From Kordia sp. (GTDB taxonomy: Bacteria > Bacteroidota > Bacteroidia > Flavobacteriales > Flavobacteriaceae): a stretch of DNA of 59,810 nucleotides. The position numbers and the translations under genes were made by a program. The notes beneath the pieces were generated by a model. The model made no database searches. It was not told where the DNA came from and saw only the letters and a list, made by a program, of their open reading frames with translations. How positions within the stretch are numbered: position 1 is the stretch's first letter; each line of letters begins with the position of its first letter. This document shows, piece after piece, positions 18,174-27,392 of the stretch. Location of the stretch: NCBI RefSeq assembly GCF_022447245.1, contig NZ_JAKVBC010000034.1:1-59810 (forward strand), read 5' to 3'.

Positions 18174-18200
18174 CAGATACAAACATCTAAAAAAGGTTGC
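18174..18200 (-). promoter_or_regulatory. Weaker ECF-type promoter P3 (LVIVD gene)
   Basis: Minus strand GCAACC then a T6 run (18200-18189), as in P2, with TATCTG (18179-18174) where P1 and P2 have CGTCTA and a spacer of 15 instead of 16. The -35 part and the following T run are convincing, the -10 part is not. Confidence 0.45.
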
Positions 18201-18237
18201 GTTGAAAAAGTAGGTATTTAACATGTCATTATGTCAC

Positions 18238-18262
18238 TATCTTTGAAATAATTCTATCTTTG
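18238..18262 (+). promoter_or_regulatory. Two TATCTTTG -7 boxes upstream of miaB
   Basis: TATCTTTG occurs at 18238-18245 and again at 18255-18262, 17 nt apart. Both match TAnnTTTG. The second lies 42 nt before the miaB ATG. Confidence 0.5.
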
Positions 18263-18304
18263 TACCTTATTTGATAAAGAATTCACCGTTCAGAATATAT
18301 TTAT

Positions 18305-19750
18305 ATGGAGAAGATTATTGACGAAAGCAAACAAGGAGAAAGTATTGTTTTAGCACAAGATCCAAAGAACACACGAAAACTATATATTGAAAGTTATGGC
18401 TGTCAGATGAATTTTTCTGATAGCGAAATTGTAGCCTCTATTTTAGCAAAAGAAGGTTTTAACACTACCAATCGCTTGGAAGAAGCTGATTTAGTTTTAG
18501 TAAATACCTGTTCTATTAGAGACAAGGCAGAACAAACTGTACGCAAACGTCTAGAAAAATACAATGCCGTTAAGAAAAACAATCCAAAAATGAAAGTTGG
18601 TGTGTTAGGATGCATGGCAGAACGTTTGAAAAGCAAGTTTTTAGAAGAAGAAAAAATTGTAGACATGGTCGTTGGACCAGATGCATATAAAGATTTACCA
18701 AACCTTGTACAAGAAATTGATGAAGGACGCAATGCGGTGAATGTGATTCTTTCAAAAGAAGAAACATATGGCGATATTTCACCTGTGCGTTTAAACACAA
18801 ACGGAATTAACGCATTGGTATCTATTACAAGAGGTTGCGACAATATGTGTACGTTTTGTGTGGTTCCTTTTACACGTGGACGTGAACGCAGCCGTGATCC
18901 GCAATCTATTTTAGAAGAAATTCAAGAATTGGTTGATAAAAACTATAAAGAAGTAACGCTTCTTGGTCAAAACGTAGACAGCTATTTATGGTATGGCGGT
19001 GGTGTGAAAAAAGATTTTGAGAAAGCTTCAGAAATGCAAAAAGCAACTGCTGTCGATTTTGCAAAATTGCTTGATATGGTTGCCACAAAATTTCCAAAAT
19101 TACGTCTTCGTTTCTCAACATCCAATCCACAAGACATGCACGAAAATGTATTGCGTGTAATGGCAAAACATCAGAATATTTGCAATTATATTCACTTGCC
19201 AGTACAAAGTGGAAGTGATCGTATTTTAACAGAAATGAATCGATTGCATACACGTGAAGAATATTTTAGACTGATTGATAAGATTCGTGAAATTATTCCT
19301 GAGTGCGGAATTTCCCAAGATATGATTGCTGGTTTCCCAACAGAAACTGAAGAAGATCATCAAGATACCTTATCCTTAATGCGCTATGTAAAATATGATT
19401 TTGGATATATGTTTGCCTATTCAGAACGACCAGGAACGATGGCTGCCAGAAAAATGGAAGACGATGTGCCTGAACCTGTAAAGAAGCGTAGGCTTGCAGA
19501 AATTATTGCGTTACAATTAGAACATAGTGCTTACAGAACAAAGGCACAACTTAATAAAATAAAAGAAGTACTTATTGAAGGAACTTCTAAAAAATCAGAT
19601 GCACATTGGAAAGGAAGAACTTCTGAAAATACAGTGGTAGTGTTCCCAAAAGAAGACTACAAGCCAGGTGATTTTGTCAATGTAAAAATAATCGATTGTA
19701 CTTCAGCAACCCTAATTGGTGAACCTATCGAACTCTCTGAGAACAATTAA
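18305..19750 (+). CDS. miaB: tRNA-2-methylthio-N6-dimethylallyladenosine synthase
   Basis: A 481-residue radical SAM methylthiotransferase that converts i6A37 to ms2i6A37 in tRNAs reading UNN codons. N-terminal cluster domain cysteines are in S-Y-G-C-Q-M-N, V-N-T-C-S-I-R and L-G-C-M-A-E-R; the radical SAM cluster is C-D-N-M-C-T-F-C (about residues 180-187) followed by [11 protein letters not shown], the MiaB signature. A TRAM domain occupies the last ~65 residues (V-L-I-E-G-T-S-K-K, then G-D-F-V-N-V-K). It is long compared with E. coli MiaB (474) by a few N-terminal residues. It stands divergent from the ECF cluster. Confidence 0.97.
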   Translation: MEKIIDESKQGESIVLAQDPKNTRKLYIESYGCQMNFSDSEIVASILAKEGFNTTNRLEEADLVLVNTCSIRDKAEQTVRKRLEKYNAVKKNNPKMKVGVLGCMAERLKSKFLEEEKIVDMVVGPDAYKDLPNLVQEIDEGRNAVNVILSKEETYGDISPVRLNTNGINALVSITRGCDNMCTFCVVPFTRGRERSRDPQSILEEIQELVDKNYKEVTLLGQNVDSYLWYGGGVKKDFEKASEMQKATAVDFAKLLDMVATKFPKLRLRFSTSNPQDMHENVLRVMAKHQNICNYIHLPVQSGSDRILTEMNRLHTREEYFRLIDKIREIIPECGISQDMIAGFPTETEEDHQDTLSLMRYVKYDFGYMFAYSERPGTMAARKMEDDVPEPVKKRRLAEIIALQLEHSAYRTKAQLNKIKEVLIEGTSKKSDAHWKGRTSENTVVVFPKEDYKPGDFVNVKIIDCTSATLIGEPIELSENN

Positions 19751-19790
19751 CAACAAGTGTGTTTTGCTCCAACCGAAAAAAAATAAATAG

Positions 19791-20753
19791 ATGAAAAAAA
19801 CTTTTTTAATAACATCCGCATTTTTAGCGTTTTTCTGCCTTTCTTGTAATGATGAAATTTTAGACCCAAGTATTGTTATTGAACAACCTGCTAACAACGG
19901 AGGAAATAACGGTGGCGGAAACAATGGCGGTGGAAATAATGGAGGAAACAACGGTGGCGGAAATAATGGAACGGCGCTTTCTACCTATTCACTAGACACC
20001 ACTTCAAACGTACCCATTTTTGGTGAAATTATCGTCAACACTGACTTTATTGTCAACAGCGGCATTGTAGTTTCTGCAAACATTCAGGCTACTGTTTTAG
20101 GCGCAACCAACAATTCTGTAAGTACCATTACTAGAGATGGAAACGGAAGAGTGATACAAACTGAATCTATGGATGGCGGAAACGTTACCAACAGAACAAC
20201 AGTTACTTATACTGGCGACAATATCACACAAATAGTTTATGATGATTTAGGTGATAACACCGAAAATTACACCTATACATTTGCATACAGCGGTACAATT
20301 GTAACACGTACAGATGCTGCAAACAATCAATCAGCTGTATTTACATTTGACTCCAATAGCCAGTTAATCTCTAAAGAATCATTTACTGGAACTACTAGCA
20401 CACAAATTGAAGTATTAACCTATTCCAATGGAAATTGCACAAGTTCAACGGTAAGTGGCGCCAATACAGGGAATAATGTTTTTGTATACGATTCGTTTAC
20501 AAACCCATTAAAATCTGTATTCAACGATCAATTCTTACTTACCATGTTTGATAGCGAGAATGACAGTGAAGTTGGAAGCGTTTTAGCAACATTTTATGCC
20601 TCTAACAACTGGAGAAGAATTGAAACGAATGACGGAAATGTAGATTTCAATGTAACCTACAATGCCAATAACGACATTACTAGCAGAGATGGAAATTTTA
20701 ATCTTGGAGATGGCGTTGTAATTACACAATCAGAAGCATTTCAATACCAATAA
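19791..20753 (+). CDS. Hypothetical lipoprotein with Asn-Gly linker (paralog 1)
   Basis: A 320-residue lipoprotein (lipobox F-F-C-L-S-C at about 19, then N-D-E). After a short stretch comes a low-complexity linker of N-N-G-G and N-N-G-G-G units (about residues 36-60), then a beta-rich domain with repeated short strands such as R-D-G-N-G-R-V and N-I-T-Q-I-V-Y-D-D-L, reminiscent of YD/RHS-type repeats. It is a paralog of the next gene: both share T-I-T-R-D/V-I-R-D, N-R-T-T-V-T-Y and P-L-K/R-S near the end. Function unknown; surface-exposed by analogy. Confidence 0.75.
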   Translation: MKKTFLITSAFLAFFCLSCNDEILDPSIVIEQPANNGGNNGGGNNGGGNNGGNNGGGNNGTALSTYSLDTTSNVPIFGEIIVNTDFIVNSGIVVSANIQATVLGATNNSVSTITRDGNGRVIQTESMDGGNVTNRTTVTYTGDNITQIVYDDLGDNTENYTYTFAYSGTIVTRTDAANNQSAVFTFDSNSQLISKESFTGTTSTQIEVLTYSNGNCTSSTVSGANTGNNVFVYDSFTNPLKSVFNDQFLLTMFDSENDSEVGSVLATFYASNNWRRIETNDGNVDFNVTYNANNDITSRDGNFNLGDGVVITQSEAFQYQ

Positions 20754-20853
20754 ATAGTATAGAAAAACAATGAAATCAGCCATAGTTACCAACCTAAATA
20801 CAAGTATTGGTCAATTTCATAAATATGACAGAAATTATTAAACACTAAAACCG

Positions 20854-21840
20854 ATGAAAAGAATAATTTTACTGACAACAACCGTATTAGCTTTTTGCTG
20901 TTTTTCCTGCGACAATGAACCGTATGAAGGAGAGATTTTTATAGAACAACCATCAGTAGGAACACCAACAGATCCTAATCCTGACCCAGATCCTGATCCT
21001 GTGGATCCCAATCCACCAGCAAGCGGTTCTTTACAACTAGCTGATTACGATTATATCAAAACATTTTCTTCAGGAACTGGAGATGATACTACATTTATAA
21101 CGGACTTTGTGATTAATGCAAACAATCAATTTTTATCACAAAATACTATGTTTACCTTTTTAGGTATCACTGTGAATGGTGCTGGGAATGTTATTAGAGA
21201 TGAATTTAGTAGAGTAACTGAAGTCCGAACTTCTGTAGATGGTACACTTATCAACAGAACTACAGTAACATACAATCTGGATAAAATAACGGATATTGTC
21301 TATGAAGATTTACAAGATGCATCTGAAAATTTTACTTTTTCATTTATACATTTAAACAACGAAGTCATACGTACCAAAGAAGGAACTAACTTATCTACCA
21401 AATTTACTTTTGATGAAAACACAAGCAGACTCATTAAAAGAGAAACAATGGAAAATGGTACCGTGGTTAAAACAGAAAATATTTCGTACGACAGTAATAG
21501 CAATTTAACATCGTCTGTTATTACAGGACAAGATGCAAATACATACTCCTACATGTATGATAGCAATACCAATCCGTTGCGCAACTCATTAAATGACCTG
21601 TATTTGTTCTCCATTCTAAATGATGAGTACGACGATCAATATGAGCATTGGCAAGCTATTATTCATAGCACTAACAATGTTACCAGTGTCACTACGCAAC
21701 AAGGAAGTTCCACATTAGACATTCAATATGATGCTAGCGACAGAATTTTAAGCAGAAATGGAACTATTTTCAGTTCAATTCCAAGTATACCTGACGGCAC
21801 AACCATCACCATTGACGAAACATTTCAATACACAAACTAA
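20854..21840 (+). CDS. Hypothetical lipoprotein with Pro-Asp linker (paralog 2)
   Basis: A 328-residue lipoprotein (lipobox F-C-C-F-S-C, then D-N-E-P) parallel in layout to the upstream gene, but its linker is P-D and P-N repeats (P-D-P-D-P-D-P) instead of N-N-G-G. The folded part has the same order of motifs: N-R-T-T-V-T-Y, D-K-I-T-D-I-V-Y-E-D-L, Y-M-Y-D-S-N-T-N-P-L and an F-Q-Y end. A tandem duplication followed by linker replacement would explain this. Function unknown. Confidence 0.75.
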   Translation: MKRIILLTTTVLAFCCFSCDNEPYEGEIFIEQPSVGTPTDPNPDPDPDPVDPNPPASGSLQLADYDYIKTFSSGTGDDTTFITDFVINANNQFLSQNTMFTFLGITVNGAGNVIRDEFSRVTEVRTSVDGTLINRTTVTYNLDKITDIVYEDLQDASENFTFSFIHLNNEVIRTKEGTNLSTKFTFDENTSRLIKRETMENGTVVKTENISYDSNSNLTSSVITGQDANTYSYMYDSNTNPLRNSLNDLYLFSILNDEYDDQYEHWQAIIHSTNNVTSVTTQQGSSTLDIQYDASDRILSRNGTIFSSIPSIPDGTTITIDETFQYTN

Positions 21841-21858
21841 AAAAAGAACCAAAAACAA

Positions 21859-23121
21859 ATGGAATCCATACAAGCGATCAAACAACGTTTCGGTATCATT
21901 GGAAACAATGCAGGGCTTAATCGTGCTATAGAAAAAGCCATGCAAGTTGCACCAACTGATATTTCTGTGTTGGTCACTGGTGAAAGTGGAGTTGGAAAGG
22001 AAAGTATTCCTAAAATAATTCATTCGCTTTCTCACAGAAAACACGGAAAATATATTGCCGTAAACTGCGGTGCTATTCCAGAAGGAACAATTGATAGCGA
22101 ATTATTTGGTCATGAAAAAGGAGCTTTTACGGGTGCTACACAAACCCGAAGTGGATATTTTGAAGTGGCTGATAACGGAACAATCTTTTTAGATGAAGTT
22201 GGAGAATTACCATTAACGACACAAGTACGATTGTTGAGAGTCTTGGAAAATGGTGAATTCATCAAAGTTGGTTCGTCCAAAGTACAAAAAACCAATGTAC
22301 GTATCGTAGCAGCTACGAATGTAAACATGTTTGAAGCCATCAAAAAAGGTAAATTCAGAGAAGATTTATACTATCGTTTAAGCACTGTTGAAATTCTTCT
22401 TCCTCCTTTACGTGCCCGAAAAGACGATATTCACTTATTGTTTAGAAAGTTTGCTTCTGATTTTGCCATGAAGTACAAAATGCCTTCCATTCGTTTGAAC
22501 GAAGAAGCTACGGATATGTTGACAAAATATCGATGGAACGGAAATATTCGTCAATTGCGAAATGTTGCGGAGCAGATTTCTGTATTGGAAGAAAACCGAT
22601 CTATCACACCAGATACTTTACGTCAATATTTACCAAATACTTCAGGGAACTTGCCTGCGGTAATTGAACATGAAAAAAGTGAAAGCGACTTTAGTTCGGA
22701 ACGTGAAATTCTGTATAAGGTGCTTTTTGATATGAAAAGTGATTTAAACGATTTAAAGAAACTTACCATGGAACTCATGCAAAATGGTGTTTCTCAAAAA
22801 GTCAAAGAAGAAAATGAAAGTCTTATTCAGAAAATATATGGTGACGATGAAAATGAGGAAATTTTCCACGAAGAAGAAACCACTACTGCTCCCGTAAAAT
22901 TATTGTCCATTCCACCAGAAGTGACTGTAATTCCTGAAACCGATAAATATCATTTTGCAGAAGAAGTGGAAGAAGAAGAAACACTTTCGCTGCATGATAA
23001 AGAATTAGAATTGATCAAAAAAGCCTTAGAGCGCAACAAAGGAAAACGAAAAGCTGCTGCTAAAGAACTTGGTATCTCTGAACGAACGCTCTATAGAAAA
23101 ATCAAACAATTTGATTTGTAA
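21859..23121 (+). CDS. Sigma-54-dependent transcriptional activator
   Basis: A 420-residue enhancer-binding protein without an N-terminal receiver or sensor domain. AAA+ core: Walker A GESGVGKES (about 34), the sigma-54 contact loop GAFTGA (about 85), Walker B L-D-E-V-G-E-L, arginine finger region R-E-D-L-Y-Y-R-L. A Fis-type helix-turn-helix closes the protein (K-A-A-A-K-E-L-G-I-S-E-R-T-L-Y-R). A charged linker of about 100 residues separates the two. With no sensor, control must come from its level or from a partner protein. It begins the run leading to lptE and secG, and a sigma-54-like sequence lies in front of groES. Confidence 0.93.
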   Translation: MESIQAIKQRFGIIGNNAGLNRAIEKAMQVAPTDISVLVTGESGVGKESIPKIIHSLSHRKHGKYIAVNCGAIPEGTIDSELFGHEKGAFTGATQTRSGYFEVADNGTIFLDEVGELPLTTQVRLLRVLENGEFIKVGSSKVQKTNVRIVAATNVNMFEAIKKGKFREDLYYRLSTVEILLPPLRARKDDIHLLFRKFASDFAMKYKMPSIRLNEEATDMLTKYRWNGNIRQLRNVAEQISVLEENRSITPDTLRQYLPNTSGNLPAVIEHEKSESDFSSEREILYKVLFDMKSDLNDLKKLTMELMQNGVSQKVKEENESLIQKIYGDDENEEIFHEEETTTAPVKLLSIPPEVTVIPETDKYHFAEEVEEEETLSLHDKELELIKKALERNKGKRKAAAKELGISERTLYRKIKQFDL

Positions 23122-23139
23122 TTTTAAGAAAACACACAA

Positions 23140-23643
23140 ATGAAAAAGATAAAAATCATCATCACAACACTCGTCATTGCTATATCAATGGTAAGTTGTG
23201 GAATTTATAATTTTACCGGAACAGGTGATTTGAATGCCAAAACCTATCAAGTCAACTTTTTCCAAAACAATGCGCCAATTGTAGAGCCTGGACTCAGCAG
23301 AGACTTTACCTTATCATTACAAGATTTTATCCAGAATCAAACGAGCTTAGACCTCGTACGATCTAATGGAGACTTAGTGTACGAAGGTGAAATTGTAGAA
23401 TATCGTGTATCGCCAATGAGTGCTACGGCAAACAATACGGCTGCTCAAAACCGTTTAACCATTGGTGTACAAGTTCGTTTTACACATAAAAACAGACCTG
23501 AAGACGACTTTGACAAACGTTTCTCGTTCTTTTTTGATTATCCGGCAACAACACAATTGCCATCCGTACAAGCAACAGCATTTCAAGAAATTTTTGAACG
23601 TTTAAACCTAGATATATTCAACGCAAGTTTAGCAAAATGGTAA
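23140..23643 (+). CDS. lptE: LptE, LPS-assembly lipoprotein
   Basis: A 167-residue lipoprotein (lipobox S-M-V-S-C, then G-I-Y-N-F-T-G). The opening G-I-Y-x-F-T-G-x-x, the V-N-F-F-Q-N strand, D-L-V-R-S-N-G-D-L-V-Y-E-G-E-I and V-S-P-M-S-A-T are the usual features of the Bacteroidetes LptE family. It plugs the LptD translocon in the outer membrane. It lies 18 bp after the sigma-54 activator and is followed after 1 bp by the next gene. Confidence 0.9.
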   Translation: MKKIKIIITTLVIAISMVSCGIYNFTGTGDLNAKTYQVNFFQNNAPIVEPGLSRDFTLSLQDFIQNQTSLDLVRSNGDLVYEGEIVEYRVSPMSATANNTAAQNRLTIGVQVRFTHKNRPEDDFDKRFSFFFDYPATTQLPSVQATAFQEIFERLNLDIFNASLAKW

Positions 23644-23644
23644 T

Positions 23645-24781
23645 ATGAACATTTCTGATTTTACATATATATTACAAAACCCTGTACATATCAATGCTTC
23701 ACAAACAGAAGCCATTGCTGCAATTACAAAAGAGTTTCCATACTTTCAGGCAGCGCGTGTCGTGCATTTAAAAGGGTTAAAAAATCAGGATAGTTTTCAG
23801 TACAACCAACATTTAAAAATTACAGCTGCGTATACTACCGATCGTAGTATTTTATTTGATTTCATTACTTCCAAAACCTTTGAACAACACGGAATTTCCA
23901 ACAGTGTCAAAGAAATTCACAACAACACCAACGAAATAGAAGTAGACGTTGAAGAAGTAAAAGTAGATCGTAATCTTCGTATGGAAGAAGCCATTAAAAC
24001 GAAGATTCAGGAAGCAAATGCCATTCTCGACCCAGAACTCTTTCAACCAAAAGAAACACAAATTCCGATCACACTTGCGGCTGAAGTTGAAGATACTTCC
24101 GAAGCTGAAAGAGAAATTGAGATAGATATTGAAAATGAAGTTGAGACCGACGTAAATACAGAAACTAAGGTTGAGACAGAAAAAGTGACTTCTAAGGAAA
24201 AGGAGAAACAGAAAAAGAAAGACAAAAAGGACAAGAAAAAGAAGAAGTTCAAAGAAAAGAAAGCTACTGAAGCAATAAAAGAACCTATAAAAGTAACTTC
24301 AGAAACTCCAGAAGAAACATTACAGTTAGGAAAACCATTAGCATTCAACAAAGCAGAAAAACATTCCTTTGCAGAATGGCTTCAATTAACCAATTTACAA
24401 CCTATTGACCGTTCTAATGAAAGTCTTCAAGAGCCTAAAGAAGAAGTTACACCAGAAGAAAAAACGAAAGAAGAGCAAGTTAAAACTTCACCAATAGCAG
24501 AAGAAAAACAAAAAAGATTTGATCTGATAGACAGGTTTATAGACACAAATCCGAAGATAAAACCTAAGCCAGCACTAGAAAAAACAATCAACCTTGCCAA
24601 CGAAGTAAACGTTGATCAATCAATGTTGATGACCGAAACTTTGGCGAAAGTATATTTGGAACAAAAGAAATATAGAAAAGCAATTAAAGCTTATAACATT
24701 TTAATTTTGAAATATCCAGAAAAAAGTGGTTTCTTTGCAGACCAAATTCGAGCAATAAAAAAATTACAACAAAATAATTAA
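23645..24781 (+). CDS. TPR-end protein with charged middle
   Basis: A 378-residue cytoplasmic protein in three parts: a conserved N-terminal block (about 1-90, with F-P-Y-F-Q-A-A-R, typical of a flavobacterial hypothetical family), a highly charged middle rich in Glu and Lys (about 100-290), and a C-terminal tetratricopeptide-like helix pair (L-A-K-V-Y-L-E-Q-K-K-Y-R-K-A-I-K-A-Y). It is always found between lptE and secG in flavobacteria as far as I recall. Function not known; its neighbours hint at envelope assembly. Confidence 0.8.
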   Translation: MNISDFTYILQNPVHINASQTEAIAAITKEFPYFQAARVVHLKGLKNQDSFQYNQHLKITAAYTTDRSILFDFITSKTFEQHGISNSVKEIHNNTNEIEVDVEEVKVDRNLRMEEAIKTKIQEANAILDPELFQPKETQIPITLAAEVEDTSEAEREIEIDIENEVETDVNTETKVETEKVTSKEKEKQKKKDKKDKKKKKFKEKKATEAIKEPIKVTSETPEETLQLGKPLAFNKAEKHSFAEWLQLTNLQPIDRSNESLQEPKEEVTPEEKTKEEQVKTSPIAEEKQKRFDLIDRFIDTNPKIKPKPALEKTINLANEVNVDQSMLMTETLAKVYLEQKKYRKAIKAYNILILKYPEKSGFFADQIRAIKKLQQNN

Positions 24782-24787
24782 TATACA

Positions 24788-25141
24788 ATGAGTTCAACTT
24801 ATTACATTTTTATAGTCTTAATCCTTATTGTAGCATTTTTATTAATGCTAGTAATAATGGTACAGAATCCAAAAGGTGGTGGATTATCTTCTTCTTTTGG
24901 TGGTGGCGGAAACCAACAAATTGGTGGTGTGCAGAAAACAACAGACTTTTTAGATAAGAGTACTTGGGCATTAGGAACCATATTGATTGTATTAATCTTA
25001 ATCACAAACTTTACAAACCTAAGCGCAACAGGACAACAATCAAAAGTTTCTGGAGATAGTATCCAGACAACACAACCAGTGGATACAAACACTAATTCTA
25101 CAGACGATACTACGACAAACGAAAACAATGGAGGTAAGTAG
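24788..25141 (+). CDS. secG: SecG, preprotein translocase subunit
   Basis: A 117-residue membrane protein with two helices (about 5-25 and 58-78) joined by a Gly-rich loop: V-Q-N-P-K-G-G-G-L is the SecG signature. The tail is Thr/Asn-rich. SecG stimulates SecYE-mediated export. It closes the operon, and a terminator follows at 25169. Confidence 0.95.
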   Translation: MSSTYYIFIVLILIVAFLLMLVIMVQNPKGGGLSSSFGGGGNQQIGGVQKTTDFLDKSTWALGTILIVLILITNFTNLSATGQQSKVSGDSIQTTQPVDTNTNSTDDTTTNENNGGK

Positions 25142-25168
25142 AAACTCTTTGTAAAAAACATACATAAA

Positions 25169-25200
25169 ATGCCAGCTTGTCAGAAGTTGGCATTTTTTTA
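25169..25200 (+). terminator. Terminator after secG
   Basis: Stem ATGCCA/TGGCAT extended by a G-T pair and CTT/AAG, with loop GTCAG, followed by T7. It separates the secG operon from groES-groEL. Confidence 0.85.
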
Positions 25201-25225
25201 TTTCAATTTGTCAGTATTCTTCCAA

Positions 25226-25241
25226 TGGCACAATTTCTGAC
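25226..25241 (+). promoter_or_regulatory. Sigma-54-like promoter upstream of groES
   Basis: TGGCAC at 25226-25231 and CTGAC at 25237-25241 have the sigma-54 spacing (GG and the second GN are 12 nt apart), but the -12 element has GA instead of GC. A TGTCAG precedes at 25209-25214, forming an interrupted inverted repeat with CTGAC. This could also be a heat-shock operator; I only offer it as a candidate. Confidence 0.4.
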
Positions 25242-25293
25242 TTATAGGATTACGTAAATAATCAAACAATTAAAAAATTAAATATTCAATAAA

Positions 25294-25572
25294 ATGAGCA
25301 AAGTTAATATCAAACCACTAGCAGATAGAGTTTTGAATGCCCCATTGCCAGCAGAAACTAAGACTGCTTCAGGGCTTTACATTCCAGATTCAGCACAAGA
25401 AAAGCAACAAAGAGGAACTGTTGTTGCTGTTGGTTCAGGTAAAAAAGACGAACCGTTAACGGTAAAAGTTGGAGACACTGTGCTTTATGGAAAATTCTCT
25501 GGAACTGAAATTAAATTCGAAGGTGCAGATTACATCATCATGAGAGAAGATGACATTTTAGCAATTATTTAA
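25294..25572 (+). CDS. groES: GroES co-chaperonin
   Basis: A 92-residue co-chaperonin with P-L-A-D-R-V, a mobile loop region [12 protein letters not shown], and [13 protein letters not shown] at the base. It caps GroEL rings. The 59-bp gap to groEL has no terminator, so the pair is co-transcribed. Confidence 0.97.
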   Translation: MSKVNIKPLADRVLNAPLPAETKTASGLYIPDSAQEKQQRGTVVAVGSGKKDEPLTVKVGDTVLYGKFSGTEIKFEGADYIIMREDDILAII

Positions 25573-25624
25573 TCAAAAGAATAACAAACTAAGCGAAAGG
25601 CGAAAGCCAGTAGCAAACAATTAA

Positions 25625-27268
<1,644 letters not shown>

Positions 27269-27292
27269 TCATCACACAGAATATTAAAACAC

Positions 27293-27327
27293 AAAACCTC
27301 TCAAATCATTGTATTTGAGAGGTTTTT
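27293..27327 (+). terminator. Terminator of groESL
   Basis: A 14-bp perfect stem (27293-27306 with 27313-27326) followed by a T tract. A related hairpin with mismatches follows gene A1 (29746). Confidence 0.9.
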
Positions 27328-27392
27328 CGTTTAAAACAAGTATTGGTATTCTTTTTGTGGCGTTTTTTCCAAACATTAACACCAACATTACT

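Noticed and set aside
19900-19970. GGAGGAAATAACGGTGG-like repeats as a possible CRISPR or satellite
   Set aside because: The units are in frame, encode Asn-Gly linkers of a lipoprotein and have no spacer structure.
24043-24351. Phe/Ser-rich minus-strand frame inside the TPR protein gene
   Set aside because: It is the complement of the Lys/Glu-rich stretch and has no independent support.
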